A program made the translations under genes and the position numbers. A stretch of DNA of 63,981 bases from Eubacteriaceae bacterium (GTDB lineage: Bacteria; Bacillota; Clostridia; Eubacteriales; Eubacteriaceae): NCBI GenBank assembly GCA_016650045.1, contig JAENWK010000005.1, positions 1-63,981 of the forward strand, read 5' to 3'. The notes beneath the pieces are model-generated. The model was not told where the DNA came from and did no database searches. It was given only the letters and a program-made list of their open reading frames with translations. Of the stretch, positions 47,708 to 58,260 are shown in pieces (position 1 is the first letter of the stretch; each line of letters begins with the position of its first letter).

Positions 47708-48949
47708 TTATTCCATTTTGTCAACAATAGACTGTCGAATAAGATGAAATACTTTATTCGCCGTTTTTTGCTGAATTATTTTTCGATCGCCTTTAAAATG
47801 GCATTGGATTACTTGCGTATTTCCCTTGTAGTTTAGGCCGATATAAACAAGGCCAACCGGCTTTTCTTCAGAGCCGCCATCGGGTCCTGCAATCCCGGTA
47901 ACCGACACGTTGAGGTCAGCATCGGAAATTTTTTGAAGATTTTCACACATTTCCCGGGCTGTTTCGGTACTGACAGCACCAAAAGTATCCAGGGTATCCT
48001 CTTTCACATGGAGGATCTTTTTCTTTGCTTCATTTGAATATGAAACTATGCCAAACCCAAAAACCTTTGAAATCCCCGGCTGTTTGGTGAGTTCTGAGGC
48101 AATCAATCCTCCGGTACAGGACTCTGCGGTGGCAATGGTAACATTTTTTTCCATTAACAATTTTCCAACAGCTTCGCAAAGGGAGTCTTTTGAAAATGCA
48201 AAGATATTCTCCCCAAAACGCTCAATCATAATGGCTTCATATTTATCCAGCAACGCATTGACCACTTTTACATCTTTACCATTGGCGGTAATGCGAACCA
48301 AGACTTCTCCCATTTTTGCATAGGTGGCAATGGTAGGATTGTCCTGAACATCAATAAGGTCAAGCAAACGATCCTCGGCAGCTGATTCACCAATATCAGA
48401 TAGATTATAATATCTCGAAACAACCAACTGATCCTGTTGTTTGTTAATGAGCTTTAAAACAGAGCCTTCAAACATGCCGATCATTTCCCGTGGTGGGCCT
48501 GGCAACAAAATAACCGTTTTCCCGTTCTCCTGAATCATTATCCCAGGAGCCGTTCCTCTTGGGTTCGTTAATACTGTCGCATTTTCCGGAACTAATGTTT
48601 GTTTAAGATTATTATCAGTCATGACAAATTCACGATTGACAAAGTATTGAAGTAAGTCTTCTTTAACTTTGTCATCCTGAACTAAATTTTTTCCAAACAG
48701 CTTTGATATGACTTCTTTGGTTAAATCATCCTGAGTTGGTCCAAGACCCCCTGTTGTAATAATCAAATCGCTTCTTTGCAGTGCAATTTTCATGACCTCT
48801 TCCAGGCGTTTGGGATTATCGCCAACCGTTGTATGATAACAAACACTGATGCCAAGTAAAGAGAGTTCTTTTGATAAGTAGTGTACATTGGTGTTAAGGG
48901 TATCCCCTACTAAAAGCTCAGTTCCAACCGATATGAGTTCACATTTCAT
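47708..48949 (-). CDS. cinA: CinA family protein (competence/damage-inducible; NMN deamidase)
   Basis: 413 residues. The N-terminal MoCF-binding-like domain has GTELLVGDTLNTN, TTGGLGPTQDDLTKEV and LLPGPPREM. The C-terminal amidase domain has TAESCTGGLIASELT and SVTGIAGPDGGSEEKPVGLV. CinA cleaves pyridine nucleotides and often lies beside recA, as here. Confidence 0.95.
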   Translation of the reverse strand: MKCELISVGTELLVGDTLNTNVHYLSKELSLLGISVCYHTTVGDNPKRLEEVMKIALQRSDLIITTGGLGPTQDDLTKEVISKLFGKNLVQDDKVKEDLLQYFVNREFVMTDNNLKQTLVPENATVLTNPRGTAPGIMIQENGKTVILLPGPPREMIGMFEGSVLKLINKQQDQLVVSRYYNLSDIGESAAEDRLLDLIDVQDNPTIATYAKMGEVLVRITANGKDVKVVNALLDKYEAIMIERFGENIFAFSKDSLCEAVGKLLMEKNVTIATAESCTGGLIASELTKQPGISKVFGFGIVSYSNEAKKKILHVKEDTLDTFGAVSTETAREMCENLQKISDADLNVSVTGIAGPDGGSEEKPVGLVYIGLNYKGNTQVIQCHFKGDRKIIQQKTANKVFHLIRQSIVDKME

Positions 48950-49016
48950 TGTTTGATTCCTTTCAAAGCGGTTTTCGTTAGACCATCTTATTTTACAACT
49001 ACTTTTTCACAAAAAG

Positions 49017-49556
49017 CTACATTGACCGGAATACATTTTTGTTAATAATAAAATAATCAACTCCGGAAAAAATGGTTAAAATTGTCGCCACGTATATCAT
49101 AATCGTATCCGCAGGAAAATTGATTAAAGAGAATGGCCAGTTATTAAACAGAATAATAACAATGGCAATCATTTGGGACATTGTTTTTGCTTTTCCCCAT
49201 TTACTGGCGGCAATCACAATACCATCGGACGCTGCCAGGGTTCTCAATCCCGTAATGGCAAATTCTCTGGCAATGATGATGATGACGATCCATGCGGGAA
49301 CTGAACCTAACTGGACAAAGCATATGAGTGCCGAACATACCAGCAGCTTATCAGCTAAAGGATCCATGAATTTTCCGAAATCCGTGACCAGATTTCGACT
49401 CCGGGCAAGGTAACCATCCAGGCTGTCTGTTAATGCGGCAATAATAAACAGTGCCGCAGCAATGGGTTCATGAAATGGAAAATCAATTAGTAATGCGGCA
49501 ATAAAAAAGGGAATCATCAGAATTCTAACAACCGTAATTTTATTTGGTAAATTCAT
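49017..49556 (-). CDS. pgsA: CDP-diacylglycerol--glycerol-3-phosphate 3-phosphatidyltransferase
   Basis: 179 residues from ATG 49556, preceded by AGGAG at 9 bases; a TTG two codons earlier is possible. The CDP-alcohol phosphotransferase signature DSLDGYLARSRNLVTDFGKF and DPLADKLL lie in a multi-helix membrane protein. It makes phosphatidylglycerol-phosphate. The start overlaps the 3' end of rimO by 17 bases. Confidence 0.95.
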   Translation of the reverse strand: MNLPNKITVVRILMIPFFIAALLIDFPFHEPIAAALFIIAALTDSLDGYLARSRNLVTDFGKFMDPLADKLLVCSALICFVQLGSVPAWIVIIIIAREFAITGLRTLAASDGIVIAASKWGKAKTMSQMIAIVIILFNNWPFSLINFPADTIMIYVATILTIFSGVDYFIINKNVFRSM

Positions 49557-50883
49557 TTTCAATATCTCCTATCAAATCATATTCAAGTGCATTAACGATT
49601 TTCACTGGATAAAAACTTCCTATGGCAAGTGTCTCACCTTGACTGTCAACAATCACCGAACCATCAATTTCCGGTGCATCGCCATAACATCGTCCCAGAT
49701 AAGACTCCTCATCAAGGTCTTCGATGAGAACCTTTAACACCTGTCCCACATGCAGTTGATTTTTTTCAAGTGAAATTTCTTGCTGGGTCATCATAATCTC
49801 TTTATATCTCTCATCTTTGGTGTCTTCCGAAATTTGGTCATCAAAAGATGCCGCCGGTGTATTTTCTTCCCGTGAATATTTAAACGCCCCTAAATGGTCA
49901 AATTTAAGTTCCTTGATGGCCTCCAACAGTGCCAGGTGATCTGATTTTGTTTCTCCTGGAAAACCGGTAATAATGGAAGTTCTCAGGACGGCATCCGGAA
50001 GGGACTTTCGTATTAAGGTACTGATGTCTTTTATTTTCTCCAAGGACATTTTTCGTCCCATTCGCTTTAAGATGCCATCAACGGTATGTTGAAGTGGGAT
50101 ATCAAAATAGTTGCAGATACTGTCAACCTTTTTAACAACATCAAGTAATCTCTGTGTAATTCCTTCAGGATACAGGTACATCATCCGAATCCACTCAAAG
50201 TCATAGGCCTTGGCTATTTCTTCCAATAAACTGGGTAAATCAAACCCTTCATTAAGATCCTGACCATAGGGAGCGATATCCTGGCCAATGAGGATAATTT
50301 CCTTGATTCCGTTTTCCTGAAGATAGCTTAACTCATTGAAAATATCCTGACTTTTACGACTGCGATACTTTCCTCTGATTTTTGGAATAATACAATAGGT
50401 ACACCCATGATCACAGCCTTCGCTGATTCTCATAAATGCGGTGACAGATCCTTTGGGAATATACCGTTTGACCTGAGAAAAAGATTCTTTGTCAACATCA
50501 CCCGTATACTTTCCATGATCAGATCCCTCGAAATTATTCAAAAGATCAATAATGTCATCAAAATGACCGACGCCTAAAAATCCATCAATTTCCGGAATTT
50601 CTTCGGCTAATTCGGTATGGTAGCGTTCTGCCATACAACCTGCCACAATCAAAATTTTACAAATCCCACTTTTTTTATGCTGTGCATATTCCAGAACATA
50701 ATCAATGGATTGTTCTTTGGCTTCCTGAATAAAACAACAGGTGTTGACAATAATAATTTCGGCTTTTTGGGGATCTTCTTCAATGCTGTAGTTTTTTTCC
50801 TGGATCAGACCCAACATGAGTTGTGAATCAATGGTATTTTTATCACAGCCCAATGTTGTCATATGAATGGTTTTATTTTTCAT
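49540..50883 (-). CDS. rimO: Ribosomal protein S12 methylthiotransferase RimO
   Basis: 447 residues. The N-terminal cluster domain starts TTLGCDKNTIDSQLML. The radical-SAM core has SEGCDHGCTYCIIPKIRG, followed by a TRAM domain near the C-terminus. It methylthiolates an Asp of S12. It lies just after ftsK (7 bases) and overlaps pgsA. Confidence 0.96.
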   Translation of the reverse strand: MKNKTIHMTTLGCDKNTIDSQLMLGLIQEKNYSIEEDPQKAEIIIVNTCCFIQEAKEQSIDYVLEYAQHKKSGICKILIVAGCMAERYHTELAEEIPEIDGFLGVGHFDDIIDLLNNFEGSDHGKYTGDVDKESFSQVKRYIPKGSVTAFMRISEGCDHGCTYCIIPKIRGKYRSRKSQDIFNELSYLQENGIKEIILIGQDIAPYGQDLNEGFDLPSLLEEIAKAYDFEWIRMMYLYPEGITQRLLDVVKKVDSICNYFDIPLQHTVDGILKRMGRKMSLEKIKDISTLIRKSLPDAVLRTSIITGFPGETKSDHLALLEAIKELKFDHLGAFKYSREENTPAASFDDQISEDTKDERYKEIMMTQQEISLEKNQLHVGQVLKVLIEDLDEESYLGRCYGDAPEIDGSVIVDSQGETLAIGSFYPVKIVNALEYDLIGDIENEFTK

Positions 50884-50890
50884 TTTTCAC

Positions 50891-53305
50891 CTACTCCCGA
50901 TTATTATATTCATCTTCAGAAACCAATAATTTTCGTGGTTTACTGCCATTGGGGCCTGAAATAACCCCACGTTCTTCAAGATCATCAATGATTCTTCCCG
51001 CCCGGGCATACCCTACCTGTAACTTTCGCTGGAGCATGGATGTTGATAACTGATTATATTCAAAACCAATGGTGATGGCATCGTCAATGAGGGCATCACC
51101 TTGTCTGGTTTTAGTTTTAACTTCTGGTTCCTTTGAAATGGCTTCTTCAATGGCAGGATCGTATTGGATGCCTTTTTTGATTTTCACAGCGTCGATGATC
51201 GCATTTATTTCTGAATCCGACACATAGGTACACTGCACCCGGGTTGGTTTGGATTGTCCCACCGGAAAATAAAGCATGTCCCCTTTTCCAAGGAGTTTTT
51301 CAGCGCCGCCCATATCCAGGATTGTTCGTGAATCCGTATTCGACGCCACAGCAAAAGCAATTCTTGATGGAATGTTGGCTTTAATCAGCCCGGTAATAAC
51401 ATCCACTGAGGGTCGCTGGGTCGCAATAATCAAATGGATACCACACGCCCGAGCCAGTTGGGCAATACGGCATATGGCGTTTTCAACCTCTTTAGGGGAA
51501 GTGGCCATCAGGTCTGCCAACTCATCAATGACGATGACAATCCGGGGTAGTTTTTTTTCACCCTGTAGGGTCATCAAGTGATTATAACCTTTAATATCCC
51601 GCACATTATGATCTTTGAATAACATATAACGATCCGTCATTTCTTTCAAACCCCAGTTAAGGGCATAGGCCGCTTTTTTGGGATCGGTTACGACCGGTAT
51701 CAGCAAATGCGGAATGGCATTGTATTGATTTAATTCAACCATCTTAGGGTCAATCATAATAAATCGCACCTCATCCGGTGAGGATTTGTAGATCAGACTC
51801 ACAATAATACTGTTAATGCAAACACTTTTCCCGGAACCGGTGGCTCCGGCAATAAGCATATGAGGCATTTTTCCAATATCCCCAATGACGCTTTCTCCCG
51901 AAAGGGTTTTCCCCAGGGCGAAGGTTAGCGGACTTTTACTATCTATGAATTTAGGGGTGTCGATGATTTCTCGCAAACCAACAATTTCTGAAACATCATT
52001 GGGAACTTCAATGCCAACCGCTGCTTTTCCCGGAATCGGAGCTTCAATACGGATGTCTGAAGTTGCCAGGGCCAGGGCTAAATCATTGGATAGACTGACA
52101 AATTTATTCACTTTTACCCCGGCGTCAAGCTGAAGTTCAAAACGGGTGATACTGGGACCAACGTTGACCTCAATTATTTTTGCCCGAACTCCAAAATTCT
52201 TAAGTGTTTCTTCGATTATTTTTGCTTTTTTTAAAACATCATCTTTTTTGGATTTCTTTTTAATCACCTGGGGATTCAAAAGATCTATGGAGGGAAAGAC
52301 ATAATCCTGTACTGGTTCATCAATCAAAATCTTTTCAAAATTTATTTCCCTGGTTTCTTCAATATCTTTGGATTTTTTTTCATGAACGACCCCAGCCATG
52401 GGTTCAATGGGATTAAAAAACTGTTCATTAATTTTCATAGGCACTGTGCCATTATTGTCAAATTCTTCTTCGGTGAAACCAAAGGGATCTCCTGCATATT
52501 TCTTTTTTTGACCCTTTTGTTTTTTATTCACTGTTTCAAACAATGAATTGTTGTCATTGATTTGAAGGGGTTCGAATAATGCGCCATCATTGATTAAATC
52601 ACTGATGGGGGGAATCATCGTTGTCTCGGAGCTATGATTTTTTGTAGCTTTAACTTCGTCTTTAATCCTTTTTTTATCTTTGGCTATTTCGATTTTTTCG
52701 GAAATGCACTCTTTAATTGAAGGTCCATTTTTATTTTTTTCTTTCATGTATTCCCAATATTTTTTAAGGCTATTCCTGAAAATAATCACCAGGATTAAAA
52801 TCGAACTAAATAATAGAATTAAAACAGTTCCGGTGGAAGAAAATAATTTTATAAATAGGGCTGCCAGTAAAATACCGATAATCCCACCGTACTGACCATA
52901 TTGGGCCAAATGAAAGAGATCCAAAACATTATATCCTGAAAAATCAGGAATGTTGATACTAAAGGCAATCATTGCATTGATTAATAAAATAAAGATTAAA
53001 ATACAATTTTGAGCCCAGTCATTTATTTTATTCAAACAAAATAAAACGCCAAGCACAAAAAGGTAAAGCGAAATAAAAAGTGAGGATGTTCCAAAACAAT
53101 AGCTAAACCCCTGCCTTACAATATTACCTACAATCCCCGCACTGAAATCAATGTAGGCATAGGCTGAAAACAATCCCAGAGCAATGAGAAATAAACCTAT
53201 CACCAGGTTATTGTTTAATAGTTTTTTAGTTGTATTATTTTTTTTGCGGCTTCCCGTTGCTTTTCTTCTTTTATGCGTTTTTGAATTACTTTTTTTTACG
53301 GCCAT
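50891..53305 (-). CDS. ftsK: DNA translocase FtsK/SpoIIIE
   Basis: 804 residues. Four N-terminal membrane helices (about 30-175), a variable linker, the alpha/beta motor with GATGSGKSVCINS and VIDELADLMATSPKEVE, and the C-terminal gamma winged helix (LSTSMLQRKLQVGYARAGRI). It pumps DNA during division or spore formation. It is probably the first gene of the ftsK-rimO-pgsA-cinA run. Confidence 0.96.
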   Translation of the reverse strand: MAVKKSNSKTHKRRKATGSRKKNNTTKKLLNNNLVIGLFLIALGLFSAYAYIDFSAGIVGNIVRQGFSYCFGTSSLFISLYLFVLGVLFCLNKINDWAQNCILIFILLINAMIAFSINIPDFSGYNVLDLFHLAQYGQYGGIIGILLAALFIKLFSSTGTVLILLFSSILILVIIFRNSLKKYWEYMKEKNKNGPSIKECISEKIEIAKDKKRIKDEVKATKNHSSETTMIPPISDLINDGALFEPLQINDNNSLFETVNKKQKGQKKKYAGDPFGFTEEEFDNNGTVPMKINEQFFNPIEPMAGVVHEKKSKDIEETREINFEKILIDEPVQDYVFPSIDLLNPQVIKKKSKKDDVLKKAKIIEETLKNFGVRAKIIEVNVGPSITRFELQLDAGVKVNKFVSLSNDLALALATSDIRIEAPIPGKAAVGIEVPNDVSEIVGLREIIDTPKFIDSKSPLTFALGKTLSGESVIGDIGKMPHMLIAGATGSGKSVCINSIIVSLIYKSSPDEVRFIMIDPKMVELNQYNAIPHLLIPVVTDPKKAAYALNWGLKEMTDRYMLFKDHNVRDIKGYNHLMTLQGEKKLPRIVIVIDELADLMATSPKEVENAICRIAQLARACGIHLIIATQRPSVDVITGLIKANIPSRIAFAVASNTDSRTILDMGGAEKLLGKGDMLYFPVGQSKPTRVQCTYVSDSEINAIIDAVKIKKGIQYDPAIEEAISKEPEVKTKTRQGDALIDDAITIGFEYNQLSTSMLQRKLQVGYARAGRIIDDLEERGVISGPNGSKPRKLLVSEDEYNNRE

Positions 53306-53339
53306 TGTTCTCCTCTAACTATAATTAACCATATAATAA

Positions 53340-53363
53340 AAGGTGCAGGAAAACCTGCACCTT
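53340..53363 (-). terminator. Terminator of the pnp-dut message
   Basis: AAGGTGCAGG / CCTGCACCTT with a 4-base loop and a TTTTATTAT tail on the minus strand, between dut and ftsK. Confidence 0.85.
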
Positions 53364-53441
53364 GTGATTATTTCATAACATACGATTGGAAAGCGGTGCA
53401 GCGATCATAGAAAATTAAATTTTCACGGCTTAGCATACTTC

Positions 53442-53903
53442 TTATTCTTTTCCTGAGTGGCCAAAGCCACCAGACCCACGGTCGCTGGTTTCCAATGCCT
53501 CAACCGAGGTGACTTCTGAAAAATCAGCTTTAATGACTTCTGAAAAAACCATTTGGGCTATTCTTTCACCAGGCTTAAGTTCATAGGTTTTGTCTATTAA
53601 TACTATCATAATAACCTTAATTTCTCCACGAAAATCGGAATCAATGGTTCCAATCCCGTTAACCAGAGAAAGGCCGTGCTTGAGAGCTAAACCGCTTCTT
53701 GCGCGGACTTGGGCTTCAATTCCAACCGGAATTTCAAGAAATAACCCGGTTGGAATTTGGTATACCTGGCGTGGTTGCAGTAGTATGCTTTCAGCGATGT
53801 TTGCTTTTAAATCAACCCCGACTGACCCAATGGTCTGATATTCCGGAAGGGAATATTCTGAAGCGTTAAATATTTTTATATGTCTAGTTTTCAAAATAAT
53901 CAC
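53442..53903 (-). CDS. dut: dUTP diphosphatase
   Basis: 153 residues of trimeric dUTPase. Motifs: GSVGVDLKANI, ARSGLALKHGLSLVNGIGTIDSDFRGEI, ERIAQMVF, and the C-terminal arm DRGSGGFGHSG. It removes dUTP to protect DNA. Its GTG start overlaps the pnp stop by one base (TAGTG), so it is coupled to pnp. Confidence 0.96.
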   Translation of the reverse strand: MIILKTRHIKIFNASEYSLPEYQTIGSVGVDLKANIAESILLQPRQVYQIPTGLFLEIPVGIEAQVRARSGLALKHGLSLVNGIGTIDSDFRGEIKVIMIVLIDKTYELKPGERIAQMVFSEVIKADFSEVTSVEALETSDRGSGGFGHSGKE

Positions 53904-55981
53904 TATTCCTTAGGAAGCATTGCCTTACGTGATAAATTAATACGTCCCTGACCATCTATTTCCATAACCTTAACCAGAACTTCATCACCGATGTTCACAA
54001 CATCTTCAACGGCATTAACCCGTTCGTTGGCAAGCTTTGAAATATGAATTAAGCCATCTTTGTCTCCGGGTATGGATACAAAAGCACCGAAATTCATAAT
54101 ACGAACGACTTTACCAGTAAAGACTTCTCCGACTTCAATCTCACGTACAATATTTTCAATGATTTCTTTTGCACGATCTCCGGAAGCTGTATCAACGGAT
54201 GCAATGAACACTCGACCATCATCCTGGATATCAATTTTAACCCCAGTTTCATCAATAATTTTATTAATGACTTTTCCGCCGGAACCAATAACGTCTCTGA
54301 TTTTTTCCGGTTTGATTTGAAGAATGATAATCCGTGGTGCATAGGGTGATAAATCAGCCCGTGGCGTAGAAATTTCTTTATTCATAATGTCTAAAATATG
54401 AAGTCGTCCGATTCTTGCCTGTTCAAGGGCTTCCGTTAATACTTCTTTGCTTATGCCATCCACTTTAATATCCATTTGGATCGCGGTAATACCGGCTTCG
54501 GTGCCAGCTACTTTAAAGTCCATATCGCCAAGGGCATCTTCCATTCCCTGGATGTCTGAAAGAATGGCAAGTTGATCATTCTCTTTAATAAGACCCATTG
54601 CGATACCGGCAACTGGGGCTTTTAATGGAACACCAGCGGCCATTAATGAAATAGAACTTCCACACACACTGGCTTGTGATGTGGAACCATTAGAGCTTAG
54701 AACTTCCGATACCACCCGAATGGCATAGGGAAAATCTTCCTCAGAGGGAAGCATTGGCATCAGTGCACGTTCTGCAAGGGCGCCATGTCCAATTTCACGT
54801 CGTCCTGGACCTCTGGAAGAGCGGGCTTCCCCAACACTGTAGGAAGGAAAATTATAATGATGGATATATCGCTTTGATTCATCATTGGATAAACCATCAA
54901 GGATTTGAACATCTCCTAATACTGACAATGTAACGACTGATAAAACCTGGGTTTCGCCACGAGTGAATAAACCAGAGCCATGTGGTCTGGCAAGATAATC
55001 AACCTTGGCGGAAATGTTTCTGATTTCATCCAATTTTCGATTATCCGGACGAATACGATCTTCAAGGATCATTCTTCTGATTTCTTTTTTTAACAGGGCA
55101 TTGAGAACTTCATCAATATCATTTCCCTGATTTGGATAGATTTCTGAAAAATGTTTTTTGACGAGATCTTTGACAGCATCAATATTTTCAAGCCGTTCAG
55201 TTTTATCGGCTGTTTTCACTGCATCTGCTAATTGATCCCCTAGGAAAGTACCAACTTCTGCTTTGATTTCATCAGATGCCGTAAAAAGAATGTATTCCTT
55301 TTTTTCTTTTCCCACAGCGGCAATGATTTCTTCCTGAAAAGCACAGATTTTTTTAATTTCTTCATGGGCCAATAAGATTCCTTCAAGCATCACTGCTTCA
55401 GAAATTTCATTACCGCCAGCTTCAACCATCATAATGGCATCTTTTGTTCCAGATACGATTAGGCTGAGGTCACTGAGGTGGCGTTGTTCTTCATTGGGGT
55501 TAACAATGTATTCTCCATTAAGGTATCCTATTTCGACAGCACCTGTTGGACCATTAAAGGGAATATCGGAAATGGAAAGGGCAATGGATGAGCCAATCAT
55601 TGCAACGATTTCAGGAGCATTATCCTGGTCAACTGACATAACTGTTGTGACAATTTGAACATCATTTCTAAATCCTTTTGGGAAAAGTGGTCTAATGGGT
55701 CGATCGATTAGTCGACAACTTAAAATTGCTTTTTCAGTTGGTCGGCCCTCGCGTTTAATAAAACCACCAGGGAATTTCCCGACAGAATATTGTTTTTCTT
55801 CATAATCGCAACTTAAAGGGAAAAAATCCATACCTTCTCGTGGTTTCTTTGAAGCTGCAGCTATCGCTAAAACTTCTGTTGCACCATATCTAATCATGGC
55901 AGCGCCTTTAGCGAGTTGGGCTACTTCGCCAATTTCCACTCGGAAAGGACGACCAGCAATTTGTGTTTCAAAAATATTCAT
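53903..55981 (-). CDS. pnp: Polyribonucleotide nucleotidyltransferase (PNPase)
   Basis: 692 residues. Two RNase PH domains (the first with [21 protein letters not shown], the second with [11 protein letters not shown] and DGISNDES-like block), then KH ([18 protein letters not shown]) and S1 ([20 protein letters not shown]). It degrades RNA 3' to 5'. The gene follows rpsO across a terminator, the classic arrangement. Confidence 0.98.
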   Translation of the reverse strand: MNIFETQIAGRPFRVEIGEVAQLAKGAAMIRYGATEVLAIAAASKKPREGMDFFPLSCDYEEKQYSVGKFPGGFIKREGRPTEKAILSCRLIDRPIRPLFPKGFRNDVQIVTTVMSVDQDNAPEIVAMIGSSIALSISDIPFNGPTGAVEIGYLNGEYIVNPNEEQRHLSDLSLIVSGTKDAIMMVEAGGNEISEAVMLEGILLAHEEIKKICAFQEEIIAAVGKEKKEYILFTASDEIKAEVGTFLGDQLADAVKTADKTERLENIDAVKDLVKKHFSEIYPNQGNDIDEVLNALLKKEIRRMILEDRIRPDNRKLDEIRNISAKVDYLARPHGSGLFTRGETQVLSVVTLSVLGDVQILDGLSNDESKRYIHHYNFPSYSVGEARSSRGPGRREIGHGALAERALMPMLPSEEDFPYAIRVVSEVLSSNGSTSQASVCGSSISLMAAGVPLKAPVAGIAMGLIKENDQLAILSDIQGMEDALGDMDFKVAGTEAGITAIQMDIKVDGISKEVLTEALEQARIGRLHILDIMNKEISTPRADLSPYAPRIIILQIKPEKIRDVIGSGGKVINKIIDETGVKIDIQDDGRVFIASVDTASGDRAKEIIENIVREIEVGEVFTGKVVRIMNFGAFVSIPGDKDGLIHISKLANERVNAVEDVVNIGDEVLVKVMEIDGQGRINLSRKAMLPKE

Positions 55982-56002
55982 TTTTTCTCACTTTCTGTTT
56001 TT

Positions 56003-56032
56003 TTTAAAAAAAAGAGGCGGAATACTCCGCCT
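56003..56032 (-). terminator. Attenuator/terminator between rpsO and pnp
   Basis: AGGCGGA / TCCGCCT stem with an eight-T run on the minus strand. It lies only 5 bases past the rpsO stop and about 20 before the pnp start, so read-through probably sets pnp levels. Confidence 0.85.
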
Positions 56033-56036
56033 TCAA

Positions 56037-56303
56037 TTATTTTCTTAAGCTTAATCTTTTTATGAGGTCACGATATCTTCTGATATCTTTGCCTTTAAGG
56101 TAAGTTAACAGTCTTCTTCGTTGTCCAACAAGTTTCAACAAACCGCGGTTTGAATGATGATCTTTCTTATGGATTTGAAGATGTCCATTAATGTCATTAA
56201 TTCTTGAAGTTAATAGTGCAATCTGAACTTCAGGTGATCCAGTATCACCATCATGTGTTTTGTAGTCTTCGACCACTTGTGCTTTTAATTCTTTGCTAAT
56301 CAT
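56037..56303 (-). CDS. rpsO: 30S ribosomal protein S15
   Basis: 88 residues, full length. The S15 signature is clear: [39 protein letters not shown] and [20 protein letters not shown]. It binds 16S rRNA and usually represses its own message through a leader structure, which I could not identify here. Confidence 0.98.
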   Translation of the reverse strand: MISKELKAQVVEDYKTHDGDTGSPEVQIALLTSRINDINGHLQIHKKDHHSNRGLLKLVGQRRRLLTYLKGKDIRRYRDLIKRLSLRK

Positions 56304-56425
56304 TTTTAAATCTCCTTTTTTAATAAATTATCCATAGACTGAGAATTTTGTTGGAGTATCAAAAAACCAAGTGAATGGAATTAACCCAGTAATCATAGCA
56401 TACATAACAACCCGTGTAAATGAAT

Positions 56426-57334
56426 TTAATGAATATAATTTTTCCTGATAAATTCAATATCGTCTTTAATCTGTGAAACCAATGCATCGACGGTTTCAAA
56501 CTTAATTTCATTTCGGATCTTTTTCTTAAAAACAATGGTAATATCATCACCGTAAATATTTTCTTCAAAATCAAAAATATAGGTTTCAATGCTAAAGGGA
56601 TGCTTTTCAAAGGTGGGATTAAACCCCAAATTGGTCAAACCATAAAAGCACTTTCCTTTGTAATAAACATGAGAAAAGTAAACTCCGGTATTAGGCAAAA
56701 TAATCTTTTTTTGCAATTGAATATTTGCGGTTGGAATCCCATATTGTCGGCCAAGACCTTTTCCTTCAACCACTTTTCCGGTTAAGGTATAATCCCGGCC
56801 TAAAAATGTTTTTACTTCTTCAACCTGTCCACAGCTAATCAGTTCTCGAATAAATGAAGAGCTCACAGGGTTTTTGTTAATAATACAAGGAGGGATCACT
56901 GAAACCGTGAATCCGAATTTTTCTCCAAGGGCAATTAAATCTTTTGTTGTTCCCGCACCTTTGTATCCGAAATTATAATTAAAGCCCACCACAATGGTTT
57001 TAATATTATATTTTTTCAAAAGATAATCAACAACAAATTTCTCAGGTGAAAGTTTCATGAGCTTTTCATTAAAAGTGTTTATAAAGAAATAGTCAATTCC
57101 CAGATCATGAATCATCACTTCTTTTTCATCATTTGAAGTAATTAACCAAGGTGTATATTTAGGAAAAATAAATTCTAATGGATGTTCTTTGAATGTCATT
57201 ACACCTGTTTTATAGCCCTTGGCTTTTCCGATTTTCACTGTTTCATTTAATAGAGCTTGATGCCCAAGATGAACACCATCGAAAAAACCAAGGGCTAAAA
57301 CAATTTTTTCTCCCTGGTACGTTGTTTTTGACAT
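56426..57334 (-). CDS. ribF: Bifunctional riboflavin kinase / FAD synthetase
   Basis: 302 residues. The N-terminal adenylyltransferase has LALGFFDGVHLGHQALL and the C-terminal kinase has GRDYTLTGKVVEGKGLGRQYG followed by PTANI. It makes FMN and FAD. It starts 8 bases after truB. Confidence 0.95.
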   Translation of the reverse strand: MSKTTYQGEKIVLALGFFDGVHLGHQALLNETVKIGKAKGYKTGVMTFKEHPLEFIFPKYTPWLITSNDEKEVMIHDLGIDYFFINTFNEKLMKLSPEKFVVDYLLKKYNIKTIVVGFNYNFGYKGAGTTKDLIALGEKFGFTVSVIPPCIINKNPVSSSFIRELISCGQVEEVKTFLGRDYTLTGKVVEGKGLGRQYGIPTANIQLQKKIILPNTGVYFSHVYYKGKCFYGLTNLGFNPTFEKHPFSIETYIFDFEENIYGDDITIVFKKKIRNEIKFETVDALVSQIKDDIEFIRKNYIH

Positions 57335-57342
57335 TAGCTACC

Positions 57343-58260
57343 TCACAATAATTTTACTGGTTTCACATAGGCATCGTCATCACTTGGGTAAAAAGAGCCC
57401 ATGCCCACCAGTTCGTTGTCCACATATAACCGCAATATTTCTGAAGGATAATAAGCATCAAAGGACTCAACCGCATTCCACTGATAAAGCTTGTTACCAT
57501 TGGTAAGAAATTTTTTTCCCTGTTCATTGGCTGTCACGCACCGATATCGATCAAGGGAATATGCCATAGAATAGATGAACTCGTCTAATTGGTTGTTTTC
57601 TTCTTTTTTTTCTATTTCCGACAGTTTGTGAGCTGTCTCGATGGTAAAATCACCAACCCGATGACGCAGTAAACTTCCCATACAGCCATAGGACCCGAGA
57701 GCCGCACCAATGTCCTGACATAAAGAACGGATATAAGTTCCTTTGGAGCAAGTGACCATGAGTTTAGCCTGTTGTTTTTCTTCAGAAAACTCAAGCAGTG
57801 ATAATTTGGAAATACTAACCGGACGCTCAGGTATTTCTACGGCTTCGCCGCTTCTTGCGTAGTGGTAAAGTTTTTTTCCTTTAATTCTGATTGCCGAATA
57901 AATAGGTGGCTTTTGCATGATGTTTCCAGTAAATCGGCTTAATATTTTTTCAAAAGCATCCAATGTCACTTTGGATCCGCCATCATGAATGAGCTTTCCA
58001 GAAATATCACCGGTATCGGTCTCAATTCCCAGAATCACTTGGGCCTCATAGGTTTTTTCATGCTCGATAATATACTCAACCATTTTAGTGGCTTTACCAA
58101 TACATAAAACGAGAACTCCTTCAGCATCTGGATCAAGAGTTCCTGTATGTCCTATTTTTTTTGTTTTCAATATTTTTCGTGCTCTAAAGACAACATCATG
58201 GGATGTCATTCCCTTTTCCTTATAAACGTTCAGATACCCGTTGTACTCAGGCATTGGCAT
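57343..58260 (-). CDS. truB: tRNA pseudouridine(55) synthase
   Basis: 305 residues from ATG 58260; ATG 58254 is also possible and a longer frame exists. Catalytic block GHTGTLDPDAEGVLVLCIGK with the nucleophilic Asp, then KPPIYSAIRIKGKKLY and a C-terminal PUA-like end. It modifies U55 of the T-loop. The start overlaps the end of the DHH gene, so translation is coupled. Confidence 0.96.
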   Translation of the reverse strand: MPMPEYNGYLNVYKEKGMTSHDVVFRARKILKTKKIGHTGTLDPDAEGVLVLCIGKATKMVEYIIEHEKTYEAQVILGIETDTGDISGKLIHDGGSKVTLDAFEKILSRFTGNIMQKPPIYSAIRIKGKKLYHYARSGEAVEIPERPVSISKLSLLEFSEEKQQAKLMVTCSKGTYIRSLCQDIGAALGSYGCMGSLLRHRVGDFTIETAHKLSEIEKKEENNQLDEFIYSMAYSLDRYRCVTANEQGKKFLTNGNKLYQWNAVESFDAYYPSEILRLYVDNELVGMGSFYPSDDDAYVKPVKLL